A stretch of DNA of 64,000 bases from Oikopleura dioica (GCA_907165135.1 OU015568.1:1186501-1250500); one strand, 5' to 3'. Counted from the first letter of the stretch, positions 1 through 12,440 are shown. The notes: generated from the letters alone by a model not told the origin. Numbers and translations: made by a program.

Positions 1-280
1 GCATTCACAAGTCCAGAGTTTATGAGCCTTGCTTTGGGCCAAATCGACCACCCTAGCCTTAAAAGGGTCGGCCTTAAAAGTGTTTCACACTGTACTAAGA
101 ATCTGGGGTTGAGTTAATCGTTAGGTTAGGGATCAAAGTTTGATCATCAAACTCAGCATTTACTCAGCGCAGTGTCACTGCTTTGAGCATTAACCGACCC
201 CAGATCTAAGCGACCATGAAGATGCCGTATCGACATTTTGCTCAGTTTGGTTCCAAGGGAATCATTATATTCTCCGAGCA

Positions 281-1758
281 TTGGAATCTACGTCACGATC
301 AACTTTTGGTAGTTCAGATATTCAAGTTCTCAAAATTCTCGACTCAGGAAAACTTATTCTTTTGCAAACTTTTGAAATGCACATATCAGTCTTGTTTCCG
401 CACAAACACAAAATATGTGGCACTGGAATTTACAAGCTTGATTTTGATGGCGAAACGAGACAATATATATTAAAAGAAAAAATCTTCTTTTGTCCAATTC
501 TGCATTTTCACGCGCAGGACGGGGCGCACTGACTATGTCAGGAATGTCAGGAATATCAGGATTTTTCAATTTAGGGGTATATGATGTGGGAAATTTTTCC
601 ACCAAAAAAATTTTTTTTCGAGCAGTGAGAGTTGGGCCCCGCCAACCCAATGAGTTTTCTACAAGAAAATTCATTCGTAAGGGCCTTTAGGCCCTTATGC
701 ATGCCCAATATCGTCAAATTTTTTTCCCGATTTTGGCCAAATCCTGACATTCCTGACATTACTGACATACTCAGTATCCTCCCGCAGGACTGTTATTTTC
801 TTGAATTCGAAGGGGAAAGCAATGTATATTTACGAAAACTGTCATCAGCAAGGCCAAGACCAACTTTTCTCGAACCCAGTTCTGGTCATGGTGTATCGAC
901 GATGAATTTAAATGGCTTTTTTGTAAGCTCTTTTCCTGGGCTCGGCACCCTGAGTCAGGGTTTGAGAGATCGAAAATGATAAGCTGCGTAGCGGCTTTTT
1001 TAAAAACCCTTTGCGGCTTCGCCAGCAGTTAAAAATAAGATCGAATGATAATCTTGCGGCTTTTATTTTCGATTTTTCGTACCCTTATTCAGGTTGCCGA
1101 TCTCAGCCCTTTTCTTTTTTAAAAAATAAAACATATTCTTTCAGACGATAATAAGCTACGATTTTGTCACACAAAAAATCCAGATCGACAAGTTTATGGG
1201 ACTCGAAAATTCCCAAGTCGATTCATGGAGCCACGAATCTGTTTCTCGTTCACCGAACTATCGCTCGGAAAGGGACGAGTTCGGAAATATTGTCGAAGGG
1301 AGATTTTTTCTAGCAGCTTTGCCGGATAATGAAGGAGTCCTGTTGCTAACATCAAACTTTGAGTGGGGCTCGCCGGTCGACCGAATAACAGTGAATCGGA
1401 TTTATAAGAATAACTGGTTATATGTTGGCGTTTTTAATATTCCGAGACATAGAATACGGCATATGAGTATAAGGAAATGATTACTATTTGACGATTTTTG
1501 AAGATTTTATCAATTTTATTGGCAAAATAAATTTGATCATCTTGAAAAAGCGCTCTTGATACAGCATTTATTCTCCAAGGAAAAATCTATGTGGACCGCA
1601 AAATCGACACTTGTGTGCGATCATCTGCTTATGGATGCGGTAAATGGCTGGCTACTGGCTCAGAAATATTCCTCCTTGATTATGAAAGAAAAACACATAT
1701 AAAGCAAGAGTTACAGCTTGATTTGCCGAAAAACTATAACTACGAGCTGATACTGTAA
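281..1758 (+). CDS. Propeller-like protein, 5'-partial, unrecognised family
   Basis: I see at least four coding blocks in one direction: about 281-480, 795-930, 1145-1480 and 1600-1758 (stop TAA). They are separated by stop-rich gaps with plausible junctions, for example an acceptor ending CGCAG before 789 and a GTAAG donor near 931. Similar short motifs recur: YKLDFDGET in block 1, YFLEFEGES in block 2 and IFLLDYERKT in the last block. Such recurring strand-like patterns are typical of beta-propeller blades (kelch-like), but no named domain signature is certain. No credible start ATG is present, so the 5' end probably lies outside the window. A foldback element sits in the first intron. Exon borders are approximate and the function is unknown. 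Confidence 0.4.
533..772. repeat. Foldback/MITE-like element inside an intron
   Basis: The left arm holds tandem TGTCAGGAA/ATCAGG units (535-568). The right arm holds the inverted counterpart, ATCCTGACATTCCTGACATT (741-760), plus TACTGACATA. A second internal palindrome, GGGCCTTTAGGCCC, lies near 682-695. The structure would fold into one long hairpin. It contains no gene. Confidence 0.6.
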
Positions 1759-2286
1759 ATAAGCTCGTGTAACTGTAAATAAATACGCTTGTTTTATTGC
1801 TCAATAGCACGAGAAATATTTATTGAGAATTTTCGTTTTCAGTATCAGTAAGAAAAATTGCAGTGAAAAGAGTGCCTATCAAGCTATACGAATAAATAGA
1901 GTAGCGGATGATATAGTAAAGAGGAACGAGAAAGAGGCGATTGTTGTGTTGCAGTCCTAAAAATCATCTTAGTCGGTCTCAAATACAGTCTGTTTGAAAG
2001 ACAAAGGGGAGAGATATGAATTACGGTCTGAAAAAATGAAGGAAAAAGAACGAAAAAAGCTTGAAGGAAATGAGAAGGGCCAGCTTTTAACAGATAGAAA
2101 TTCGACTCTTCTCATTTCCAAATCGAAAAGGAGTCATTTACAGGGAATCATGAGAAATACTGAGTCTTGATTTCGGAAATATCAAGAGTCATCGTCAAGA
2201 AGTTCGGAAGTTCAGGTAAAGTTTTCGGCATCGTTGAGATTTTTCAATGCAAAGCGAAGTTGAAGCTTGTTGACTTGAGTCGTAAC
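1759..2286. other. Intergenic stretch
   Basis: AT-rich sequence between the 3' end of the propeller-like gene and the convergent small peptide gene. I see no convincing coding block, RNA gene or repeat in it. Confidence 0.5.
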
Positions 2287-2601
2287 TTATTGAAAGGGGT
2301 AGAAGGCGGCCATTCTTTGTTTGGTAAATCTGCGGATTTCGGCTTTTTGGCGACGCTGGAGATTTCGGCGGATGTGACTGGGGAACTCGTCAAATGAAAC
2401 GCGAGAATCGACGAGGTTTTCGAGGTCTTCGATTTCGGGCTCCATTACTGAATGAAGAATGGTGAATTGATATTCTTACACGAATTTTTATTTGTGACAA
2501 ACATTCATTTTTTGAATGACAGTTCAACTAAGATTCATATATAAGGATGTCTTACCGGAAAATGCATTAGAGAAGGCGACGAAGAGCATCAGAAGGTTCA
2601 T
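2287..2601 (-). CDS. Small secreted peptide precursor (about 67 aa)
   Basis: This is a two-exon minus-strand model. Exon 1 (2601-2556) encodes MNLLMLFVAFSNAFS, an almost ideal signal peptide, and ends in phase 1 at a GTAAGA donor. The acceptor TTCATTCAG precedes exon 2 (2447-2287), which starts VMEPEIEDLENLVDS and ends in AAFYPFQ followed by TAA. The mature part is acidic first. It then becomes basic with several paired-basic sites (HIRRN, QRRQ, EIRRF), the kind of sites prohormone convertases cut. No cysteines are visible. This fits a neuropeptide or hormone-like precursor, but I recognise no known peptide family. A non-peptidergic small secreted protein is the alternative. Confidence 0.55.
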
Positions 2602-3900
2602 TTTTATCTTTTCTAGGCTATCAGCTGCTTTCTTGAATATGGTTTATCGAGGTTTAAAAGAGTTCTTGATTTCGGTATCAAAAAACTTTTAGTGAAAAAA
2701 TTTAAGTACAAAGATTTTCGTTTTATGGCAAAACAAAGCGCGGAAAGAGCCTTATCAAGTCCCGTCTTCGCGGTATTGCGCCAACTAGCGGGGCGCGTCG
2801 CGCGTTAGGAGCACAATCATCATCGCTTCTAAGCTAGTTTTGACTCGATCATTCTCGCGCGTCTTTCATGTGACGGTAATTATCTGATGACAGACTGCTT
2901 TGAAAGCTTCTTTTAACCTTTGTCCTATACTAATAGTCATTTGAGGTCAGGAACAAAAAATGTTTGAAAAATTCAAAGAAAAAATTCGAGTAATTTTCTT
3001 GCTGAAACAAAAATTTCTGATTTCTTTCGTTGAAAAATAAATTAACGAAAAACAGATCATCATGACTGCAGTACAGATGGTGTGCGACTGATTGCGTGCC
3101 CAATCGCCCCTCGGGCTGATAAGACCCTTCAGCGACGTGTTAGGCAAAATTTCAGGCACACTCACACACATTAAATCTCGCAAGTTTCACCTTTTTTTAT
3201 CCAAAAAAGAAAAGAGAAAAAGATGTCGGATATATTTGGAGATGCAATTATGCAGTTTATTCCAGAAATGCGGGCTCCTATGCGCTCCGATCTGGTTCAT
3301 TCAGGTTCTTAGTGAATTTTTATTATAAAAATACATTCTCAAAGATATAAAACAATATCACATGTTTTCTTCTTTGTGACTAAAAACAATAAGAAGTGAC
3401 GCTGAAAGTCTAACCGCAACTTGACAGTAAAGCTCTTATTGTCTTAATAATATGAAGAATCTTTGGCTCTTACTGTTATAAAAACATCAAAATACACTAT
3501 CATACCTCTCAGTAGACTTTTGACTATCAGACAAAAACAATTATCGATACAGTATCCAAGATACTATCAAAGGCTCAACTATATGACAAAAGTATGGATA
3601 TCTGGAGCTGTGCCTATCTTTTTATATAGTTAGATACTTATAATTGGCAACAAAGGCTCTATTCTGACGCTGATATTCATCGTTAATTTCGTAAATCTAT
3701 GTTTGTATGAACCTTTATTCAGATGATAAAGTTTTATGTATGCAAATTACCCTTTTCTTCAGTCATCATCAAACAGCTCATTAAAGAGACTCTAAAACAT
3801 GAGGATAATAATTATGAAAATATTTGGCTTATTGCCAAAAATACTTAGAGTCCTAGTCACGTTTTCAAAACACATGTGCTAAAGTAAATTTTCATTTCAG
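2602..3900. other. Intergenic or first intron of the USP5-like gene
   Basis: The first recognisable exon of the USP5-like gene begins at 3901 in mid-codon, behind a clear acceptor (TTTTCATTTCAG). One or more 5' exons must therefore lie upstream, in this stretch or beyond. I could not identify an exon matching the short USP5 N-terminus. The region also holds several palindromic AT-rich tracts, for example near 3560-3640. Confidence 0.4.
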
Positions 3901-6900
3901 ATGAGTCAATTCTTGGCTTCGAAACGGCGAATTCCGCTGGAGGCTTATTCATCGATCTCTTGACTTTTCATTCCGTCGGGTTGGCACATCTCGAGGCCTA
4001 TTGCGAAAAATTTGGTGGCGCTAGAATTTTCTTGAGAAAGAAGATACCTGCTGATTTTGAAGGAGAATATGAGTCGAGGGAGCAATGGAGCATTGTTGTT
4101 ATGCCTCAGAAGATCGAGGTGGATCTTGAAGAAATCGACAGAAACATCGAGTGCATACCAAGTCTGATGAGCATGACAATCGATGCCGTCATCTCCGCCA
4201 CTCCCGCACTCACCCGACTTGAGAACCGTTTCCTCTCCGCCCGCGAGTCGAAAAAGCAAGAACTAAACTTGGCACAGTACGAGTCGCCCCTGCCAGTAAA
4301 AGTTCAGCCAGGAAATATAAAAGAAAAAGATTGGTATTGCCAAGTTTGCGGGCTAAAAAATGAGAATCTCTGGCTCAATGTGATCGATGGAACGATTCTT
4401 TGCGGAAGAAAATATCGAGAAGGGACGATTTTTTACGAAAACGACGAGTTCAAGCCTTCCGAAGGGCATGGTCATGCATGGGAAAACTTCAAGCAAACGA
4501 ATCATCCTTTGGTCGTCAAGATTTCAAGCATTTCTCCGTTCGGGTAAGATTTTTGATCGACAAAATAGACATCTTTTGACCCCGCTTTTCGTGGAAAAAT
4601 GACGCGTGAGGAAAATTTAGACACAGTAAGACAAGCCCGTAATTGCTGTTAATTTAAGCTATTCCTAAGTATCTGAATACCGTGATTTTCAGACTTGTGA
4701 TCTACAATTATGCGCAAGACGAATTCGTTGATGACCCACAGATGGCTTCGATTCTCGCAAAAATCGGCGTCAAAACACTCGATTGTGCCAGCCACGAGCT
4801 ACCAATCTGGGAAAACGCTGAATCTCCACGTGAAAATGTCCGAGTCACGGAAAATCAATTCCTAAAGCCGCTAGAACAAGATCACGAAAGAATTGGAATC
4901 AGCAACACAAAGACCAGCAACTCGGCTATTATCGCTGCCGTGCAACTTTTGGCAAGATGTCCAGCGCTGAGAATTTACAGTAGCATCAGTAAACAAGTTT
5001 ATTTACAGTCAGAAGCGCCTGTGGAAGATTTTAACTTGCAGTTTTCGAAGATTGTATTAAGCTTGATGGATGATGATCCGCAAAACTGGGTCGAGTTCTA
5101 GATTAATATTTAAAAAAGGGACCATATTGCTTAATATTTCTGTTTATTTATATAATTTTTCTTTTTAAAAAGGGAGAGGAAAATAGGACAATCGTAGCCT
5201 TCATGTATGCCTGCTGACTATTTCGGAATTTTAGCCTATTTTTTAGTAGAGCTCTATAAAGATTTCGCACACATCAAAATCAATCAACTTAAAAATGCTT
5301 ATTCACCGCCTCCACTCAACCCTACCGGACATCGATCATATGCTAGACCCAACCCTTCTCGTCTCATCGCTTCTAAAATTAATTTCTACCGAACTAACCC
5401 CTTCGCCGGCGGAAAAATTCACCGGGCAACTTGACACGTTTACGAAATGTATAATTTCCGAGGCCGAGGCGCTGACAACGACAAGTTCTAATGTTCTGGA
5501 GATTGAAGCTGAAGAGTCGATTTCGAAATCGATTCAAGAATGGGCAAATTTTACAGGAAAAAGGCTAAAAATTTTAGTTTTCAAAGCATTCTCAAAAGTC
5601 TCAAAGGGTCAAACTTCGCACTCTTCGCGTCGACGGGTTAAATTTTTAACCTTATCAAGAACACAATTTTTTCTCGCCACATCTTCGCGAGCGATCCCCC
5701 GCTCAAATTCGCCGCCGATTCCGCTCATTTCCCTCAAAACTCCTCATATCCTGTCCTCGATACTTCAAAAACTCAGAATGGGTTGTTCAAGAAATCAGTC
5801 AAAAACTCCTCGTCGAAGATGTCCTCGATCTTGGCTGGTTAAAATCTGACGGCGAGATCTTTCATCCGACAATGGAACTTGGCGAGGATGGAGGAACAGG
5901 GCCTGTTTGCGAGGAAATACAGATGCTGTGCGAAATGGGCTTTGGACAGAAACTAGCGAGAAAAGCGCTAGATCGAAATGGCTGGGACGTGGAGGGCGCT
6001 GCCGAGTGGCTCCTGATGAATCCCGAAGAGGTAAGCCGCGGTTGACAGCGATTCTCAAAAACCGCAGTGAGGTGATATGACTCGCAGTCGTTATGAGTCA
6101 TAACTTATGACTCAGCATTCAATTTTGATGATAATGAATCTTTTCTGAGAATAGACGAGTTAGCTGTTTTTTGAGGCACCATAAATTTAATTTGAGTTAT
6201 CAAAATTGGTATTAAAGTAAGTCAAATTCGGTTGTTAAAAACAAAATACGAATCTCATCGAATTTAAGAGAACGACGACTATCTCTCAATTATTTAAAAT
6301 GATCATTAGGAAGTCTCCGATAAAGATGCCCAACCTTTGGAAAATCCTGCAACGCAGCCATTTTCTATCGAAAATTACGAAGGAGAACTTGTCTCTGAAG
6401 AAAATCCCGTCTTTCAAAAGATCACCCTCAGCCGCGAAGCAAGACAATTCACAGAGGAAGAATTCGAAAGACGACAAAGAGAATATGCCGAGTTTGTCTT
6501 TGATCCAGAAAGTGTGGCGCTTCTCGAATCTTTCGGCATTCCGACTGGTCTTGCTAAAAAAGCTCTAAGGTAAGAAATAAAAAAAGGTTTCTCGTTGGCG
6601 TGAAATTGTTGCAGAATGTTTCTAAATCAATTCGATTTTTGATATATTCAAAATTATAAATCGAACATAAATCAAGTATACTTATGGTTTCTTCAGAATT
6701 TGCCGAGGCGACATCGAGCGCTCCGCCGACTGGGCATTCAACAACTGGGACTCTCCCATCTACGAAGATGACACCGAACAAGTCGTTACAGAAGAAACAG
6801 TAACCCGCCAAGCCGAAAAAGTCAAGTCCGAGCTGACCGCGCTCCAACGTGAAGGACAAGAGCTAATGAGGCAAATGGCAAAAGAGAAACGAAACCCAAC

Positions 6901-8771
6901 GACAGATTTCGTCACCGAAATGGTGGAGCGATTGGAGGGTCGGAAATCGACCTCGACGACGATTCCTCGTCCGATGAAAATCGCGAAGAAATTGGAGACT
7001 CCGAGAGATGTGAGATGATAGACCTAGAGTGTTTTCTACAACAGTTGCTTTCAGAATATCGCTTCGTCAGCGAGTCCGACGACTCAAGCCATGATGGAGC
7101 TCATGGATGACCTTGAAATCGAGCCAGTTTCTGAGGAAAATCTTGAAATAGTTGCGCCGCCTGAGATCAAGGAAGAAAATCGTCAAAACGGCCAAGATCT
7201 GACGCTTGATTTGGACTTGACAGACCAATCAACGATAAATGATATTCTAGTGAATGAAAATGGTTGTATGGAGGATACTACAGGCATGGCTTAAAATAAG
7301 ACCATCCTTTTAAAATCTGCGATTTAAAATTGTGAATCCAAAACATCGTTTTTTTTTTTAAATTCGAATTTTAGCATTAAGATTTGTCTAAAAAGTATAA
7401 AAATGCCCATTTTTACAAAAGTAACTCTAATAAGCCAACATATCAGACTGTAACACGACCGATTACGACACAGGTAAACGATAAGTTCACATCCCAAAAA
7501 TACCCACCCACGAGCTCACCCCAGCGCGGAGAAATCAAAACACTTAATAATAACCATTTTCATCTAAGATTACATCGTGACCGATAATTTGACCGATTAT
7601 CACGAACAAGACTCGCGCGGAGAATCATCTCTTCTCGAAGAGCTTCAAGAGATTCCCGATGATAGACTCAGCCTGATCGATGAACTTATCAACGAATCCG
7701 TGTCGCAGATTGACAGGCAGATTGAAGAAAATGTGGTAAATTTTTCTCAAATCATTCTTTTCTTAAAATTCCAGACCGCCTCGAGCCTCGAAAACCTCAA
7801 AATGGCCGAACAACTTCGCCGTCTTCCAGAAGAAATCACCCCATTTGTCGACCCCCTTTCGATAATTTCCGAAGAAAATTCGCATCTCCCAACCGACTTT
7901 TGCACGAGTCCAGAAAACTCACTCAAGAGTGAATGCGAAGACTCCCAGCCCGTAAGTTTCTTTGGACTTATTCAAGATGCTTTCTTTAGATAGTTCAATT
8001 AAGAACTCATTTCGTAAGCAGCTTTATAAAAGAATGACGTAGGTTAATCTTTTGCTGATATAAATATCAAAATCGATATATTTTAAGTCTTTATCAAAAC
8101 TTCAATCCTCCTTTGTACCCTTAATTCAGACGGTGACGTTTCCTTCTGTTATAAATGGCAATCAAAATCAGTCGGTATCGGAGCAACTTAAAAGCAATGA
8201 TCCGACGCATGATACGCTTGATACGACAGTGACGAAATCAAGCTGTACGCCGAGCATGGATACGGTTCTTACCAACGGTACGAACCCGGAGAAGAAGAAA
8301 AAGAAGAAAATCGTGAAGAAAATTATCAAGAAAAAGGTCAAGAAGACAAGTGTTCAAAATGAAGGGGTGGCTAATCCGAATGAAAACGGGAATAATTCGG
8401 TTGAAGAAGCAAAGTATTCTCTAGGTAAGACAGAAAAAGAAATTCTTTCTAAAAAACTACATGAGCCCCATCACAAATGAGAAGCAAGAGATCCTAATAA
8501 TTCAATAAATACAAGATATAAAAAATTATTTAGATAAGAAAACATTATAACTTATGGTTCTTCAAAATCTCAATTCTTAATTCTAGTTTCCTTCATCTCC
8601 CGAACCGATGGAACGCCCATGCTTCCCCACTTCACCTACTTCGAAAAATCCGGCGACAACGAGTGGCTAATCTTCGACGATGCCAATGTCGGAATCGCCT
8701 CCGACGAACAAGTCGCCAGCGCAAAATCAACTGCTGTTCTGTTTCTCTACGACCGACTCAATCAACTTTGA
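3901..8771 (+). CDS. USP5/USP13-like protein lacking the catalytic Cys (5'-partial)
   Basis: USP5 (isopeptidase T) disassembles free ubiquitin chains. The domain order matches it. A cryptic N-terminal UBP zinc finger (exon 3901-4543; GFETANSAGGLFIDLLTF) is followed by a UBP zinc finger with WYCQVCG, NLWLNVIDGTILCGRKY and GHGHAWENF, so the zinc ligands C, C, C, H and the ubiquitin-tail contact Arg/Tyr are kept. The Cys box (exon from 4693) reads IGISNTKTSNSAIIAAVQLL where the family has GIRNLGNSCYLNSVVQVL, so no cysteine is at the nucleophile position. UBA1 (CEEIQMLCEMGFGQKLARKA, about 5910) and UBA2 (VALLESFGIPTGLAKKALRICRGDI without its last residues, about 6510-6760) follow. There is then a long acidic and lysine-rich disordered insert (6800-8430). 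The final exon (8588-8771) is the His box, with PHFTYF, EWLIFDD and VLFLYDRL. It looks like a ubiquitin-binding pseudoenzyme. Middle exon borders (5100-5860) are uncertain. Confidence 0.8.
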
Positions 8772-8904
8772 AGCCCTTGAACATTCCATTTGTTATACCA
8801 AAAAATTGTTTATTAGAAAATTCAATTGTACAGGTTGAAAATAAATACAGTTCGTGAGAAAACTCCGGTTAGGGTTTTTCATCGTCAGTTTTTAAAAATT
8901 CTTT

Positions 8905-9863
8905 TTAGTTAAAAATGTTGAAATATCCACTTTCGTACATCATTTTCTGCATTTGTTGGAAAAGGTCGAATGCTTGTACATAAACGCCATCTACAGTTTG
9001 ATTTTAAATTGGAGAAAAATGATGATTTTTTACCGTTTGAAGTTTTTGATCTCGATTCTGGCGCTGGAAAGTCAGGATATTGTGCACCTCTTATCTCAAA
9101 GCTGGAAAGACTTCCTTTTGAGATCTCTTCTTTATGTCGGTAGTGGTAGCAAAATTGGCTAAATGGCGCGTTCCAGAAGCAGTAGCCGTTGTGACACTCG
9201 CACGTGTTCGTCTCGAAAACATTCGGACACGTGACGCTGCACGCGCGGGTCGAGTCGAAGATGTTACATGTGAGATGGGCCAGTGGTGGAATATCTCGAC
9301 CGCATCGGGCAAACTCATCTGAAGAAAAAATCGAATTTGGCAAGAACCATAACTCAGAAATCAAAGTTATCGATAGGAAATTGAAAAAATGCGGTCTATC
9401 ATTGATATAATTTAGCTATATATTATACACGTTGTAGGATTTCGGCTGATATTTACACCCCTGGTAGCATCATACCTATGAAAATCTCGTCATGATTTGT
9501 TGAAATTTGTGGAATATCATCATCATCATCTTCTTCTGGTTCCTCCTCGTATCTTTGGATTTCGTCGAGTTCTTGGTCGAAAAGAAGCCTTGGTGTTGTC
9601 AATTCTGCTGTGGTTGAACTCGTAGTAGTTGTCGACGTTGTTGATGCTGTTGTCGATGTTGTTGTGGTTGTCGTTGATGTTGTCGTTGATGTTGTGGTTG
9701 ATGTGGTGGTTGAAGTCGTTGTCGTTGAAGTTGATGTGGTTGATGTTGATGTTGAAATAGGCGTTGTTGTTGTTGTAGGAGCAACTGTTGTCGTCGGTCT
9801 TGGCTGAAGCTTATCACTTATCACTGTGTTTACAAAACAAAAGCCTAATAAACATAAGTTCAA
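8905..9863 (-). CDS. Thr-rich mucin-like secreted protein with Cys-rich C-terminal module
   Basis: The first visible exon (9863 to about 9465) begins with a hydrophobic stretch (GFCFVNTVIS, possibly the end of a signal peptide). A Thr/Ser repeat of about 70 residues follows (9610-9800), the hallmark of O-glycosylated mucin segments, then an acidic linker (EEEPEEDDDDD). The second exon (from about 9321, after acceptor TTCTTCAG) carries six to seven cysteines (CGRDIPP, TCNIFD, ACSVTCPN, CECHNGYCFW). A GTAAAA...TGTAG intron near 9017-8974 joins it to a short last exon ending GYFNIFN plus TAA at 8905. No start ATG is in frame upstream of the hydrophobic stretch, so a first exon is missing. The Cys-rich module is not one I can name. 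An extracellular role is inferred. Confidence 0.55.
9600..9805. repeat. Coding trinucleotide minisatellite (Thr-rich)
   Basis: Imperfect repeats of GTTGTCGTTGATGTT type on the plus strand, read on the minus strand as Thr/Ser codons of the mucin-like gene. The opposite strand is also open and gives a Val/Asp ladder, which is an artefact of the repeat. Confidence 0.8.
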
Positions 9864-10189
9864 TCAAATCAAATCACGATTACGATTGCAAACACGTTCC
9901 TGCGCCATTTGCAACCCGTGAAGAGTCTAAAACCCATCGAATTCATGTGGCACTGGCAAGATCGCCTGACTTTTTGGGCCGGATTGAAATGGGCTTTTTC
10001 GGGGTGGGTGAGTTCGAGAACACATTGAGAGAATTCTGTTCGTTTTGCTGGGCACTTCCATTCGCCGCAGATTTCATCTTTTTTAAGTTTTTAAGATTTT
10101 TTAAATGAATATCAAGGCACTTGTCCGTAAATACTACACTTGACACTCTTAGCTCGATTCTATCGCTAAATTGAGTGAGTTAAAAAAAC

Positions 10190-10747
10190 CTAAACTGTTA
10201 TTTTTTTAGAAATTTTATGGTTTTGAAAAACTCTTCCTTCACAGAAAAATCGATCATCGCTAGAACATTCTTTCGAATTAATGTGCACTTTGAATTTTTC
10301 TTCTGAGTTCTTTCCTTCTTTGCTGTTAAAACTGACGCTCTGGGAAAGAATCTTCTTCATTCTCGGATTGTAGCTTCCGAAGCCTCCTGATCCCAGAGGT
10401 TTTAAAGTTGCAATCGGCGATGATTCTGATAGAACTGAAAAGAGAAATTCTAGAGCCGTCGGATGGGGGAAATCTTACGTGGAAGAAGAGCGAAACTTTT
10501 CATTCTTTTCTTTTCTCTCTTGAAAAAATTCAAAAAATGTTTTCTCGAATATGAAGAGGAAAAAACGCAAAGACGGACTTTTATATCGTTCATTTTGGTG
10601 AGCGATAAAGGGATCAACCCAGGCGCTATTGAGCGCGCAAGATGTCGATGAAACGTGCGTAGCGCTATTATCACTAGCAGACTCGGCGGGAGACGATAAC
10701 AGAAATGGTTTTTCCGGCTTTTTTCTTACAGAAGGATTTGAAGACAT
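10190..10747 (-). CDS. Small unknown protein, two exons
   Basis: The gene starts at 10747 (MSSNPSVRKKPEKPFLLSSP), a Ser-rich, probably disordered N-terminus. After an intron bounded by a GTTGATCC donor near 10616 and a CTCTTTTCAG acceptor near 10436, the second exon continues LSESSPIATLKPLGSGGFGS, MKKILSQSVSF and EEKFKVHINSKE, and ends at a TAG at 10190. It has no signal peptide, membrane segment or recognised domain. Codon use looks coding in both blocks. It lies head-to-tail with the mucin-like gene. Function unknown. Confidence 0.4.
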
Positions 10748-11753
10748 TTTAAATGCCTCCTAGACGGACGTTGATATGGGTGGTAATAAAGGGGCTATTG
10801 GAAAGGACTACTCTTTGTGCAGTTATATTTCAAAAGTATGATCCCTCCATCAAGATTTATTTATTCAAAATTTTGTCTTTTTGGGTTCTTTAGACAACAT
10901 GGAGAAACTTTAATGTTATAAATTCTCACGTTCATTTTCACGATTCTTGATGGAGGCTTCATTATTGCCTCTCACAAGTTTACATTGTCTATGCTTCAGC
11001 TGGACGGAATAGTGCATGGCCAGGTCATGATCACCCGTAATTGGATAATACTTTGGATAAGATGGATTTACTCATGAACTTAGAAAGCAGATCATTTTTG
11101 CTCAAACAGCGGTGAACCTTGGCGCTCGCTTACGTATTTCTACAACGCTGTCTCGTTGATTATCAAATAAGACCATGAAAATTAGAACACGCTTTACCAT
11201 ATTATTCGGCGAAATTTTGACCGACAAAAATTAAATCAGGTGAACCTAAGTAAACGACCTTTCTAAAAGGCCTATTTTTCCAAATCCTCATGATTTCGAA
11301 TTTAAAATCCCTTTCGATAAAAAGCTAATCCACTTGGTTCTCCAAAGCACAGCTCTTTACTGTTGATAAACGGCGTTATCACGACTCGGCAGGGGTCGAG
11401 GCTCCGCCGAAAAAAAACGAGGAGCACGACGTGTGACAAACTCAAATCCGAATCCAATTCGAGAGGTGAGCGATAAAGATTGACCGCAAATAGAGATAAG
11501 CAGCTCCATCACTTGCGATTTGTCTGATGGGGCCTTTTTAAGAAGGGTCTGGAGGACTTATTAGACACAGCGTAAAAGTGGAGGCCGGATGGGAGGAGCA
11601 AGATAAAAATTGGTTCGGGCTAGGAACTCTCTACTTAATTCATAGGGGCACTTTAATTCGACTGTATAAAGTAGGTATTCATTAAGGGGTACACATCCAT
11701 CATCCGATTTTCTAGGAGCTCTCCTTATAAACTGTAGAATCGTAATCTGTGGT

Positions 11754-11872
11754 AATTCGTCGGGGTCGCCCCGATAAATGAAAGATGAAATAACAGTCAT
11801 TCGTCGGGGTCAATCCCGACAGATTGAAGATAAAAAACAGACCTATTCGTCGAGGTCGAACAATTGAATACG
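11754..11872. repeat. Short tandem repeat, about 58-bp unit
   Basis: ATTCGTCGGGGTC followed by a complementary CCCGA and an AAGATRAAA tract occurs at about 11755 and 11801, with a third partial copy (ATTCGTCGAGGTC) at about 11850. Each unit contains a small GGGGTC/CCCGA-type inverted motif. Confidence 0.6.
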
Positions 11873-12087
11873 ACGAATTACCACGTACTACCTCTAAAAT
11901 CTAAAATTAAAAAGCTCGACTGCATGAAAAAAGCGCGTTCAACATCAATTTCCCTGCTAACCGAAAATTAGTGACGCTCAAAAAACAGTAAAAACTTGAC
12001 CCTCGATGACATTAGACCACATTTTTTCCTTGAAGAAGAGTTACTCTGGAATTCTTTCACAAAAAGAACATATAATTATTAAATTTT

Positions 12088-12440
12088 TGTCCTAAGGACC
12101 CCTTCCCCCGTCAGTTTTTTTAAATTAAATCTCGGAATTTTTAAATTTTTACACCTGAAATGGATTCTACGGGTCAAAAAAACGACTTTCAGGCTGTATT
12201 TTTTAGGGTCAATCTCGACTCCTTCACTCCCAAAATCATATTTGAAAATTAGAACTTTCGCTGAAAATTGACGAATTTGCCCTACTTTTGGCAAAAATAT
12301 TGATTTTTCTCTGTCAAAAATTCCTCATATCAAGTTATTAAGTTTAACCTCCGGACGCATTACATACCAACAATTTGGTGTTTTTTAAAATTTCCATTTT
12401 TCGAAGGAAAAAGCTGACGGGGGTCCTTAGAAATGAAATT
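12088..12440. repeat. Foldback element, family A
   Basis: The left end CTAAGGACCCC...CCCGTCAG (12093-12115) is the inverse of the right end CTGACGGGGGTCCTTAG (12413-12429). The interior (12180-12330) has a diverged copy at 31160-31360, including the block around GGCAAAAATATTGATTTTTC. A third related end lies near 41100-41145, inside the large transposon. This is a non-autonomous, MITE-like family. Confidence 0.6.

Noticed and set aside
9610-9807. Long Val/Asp-repeat ORF on the plus strand
   Set aside because: It is the antisense reading of the Thr-rich minisatellite of the mucin-like gene.
12079-12294. Minus-strand ORF similar to one at 31146-31337
   Set aside because: The similarity is explained by a shared foldback repeat. 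Neither has a start context or flanking exons.
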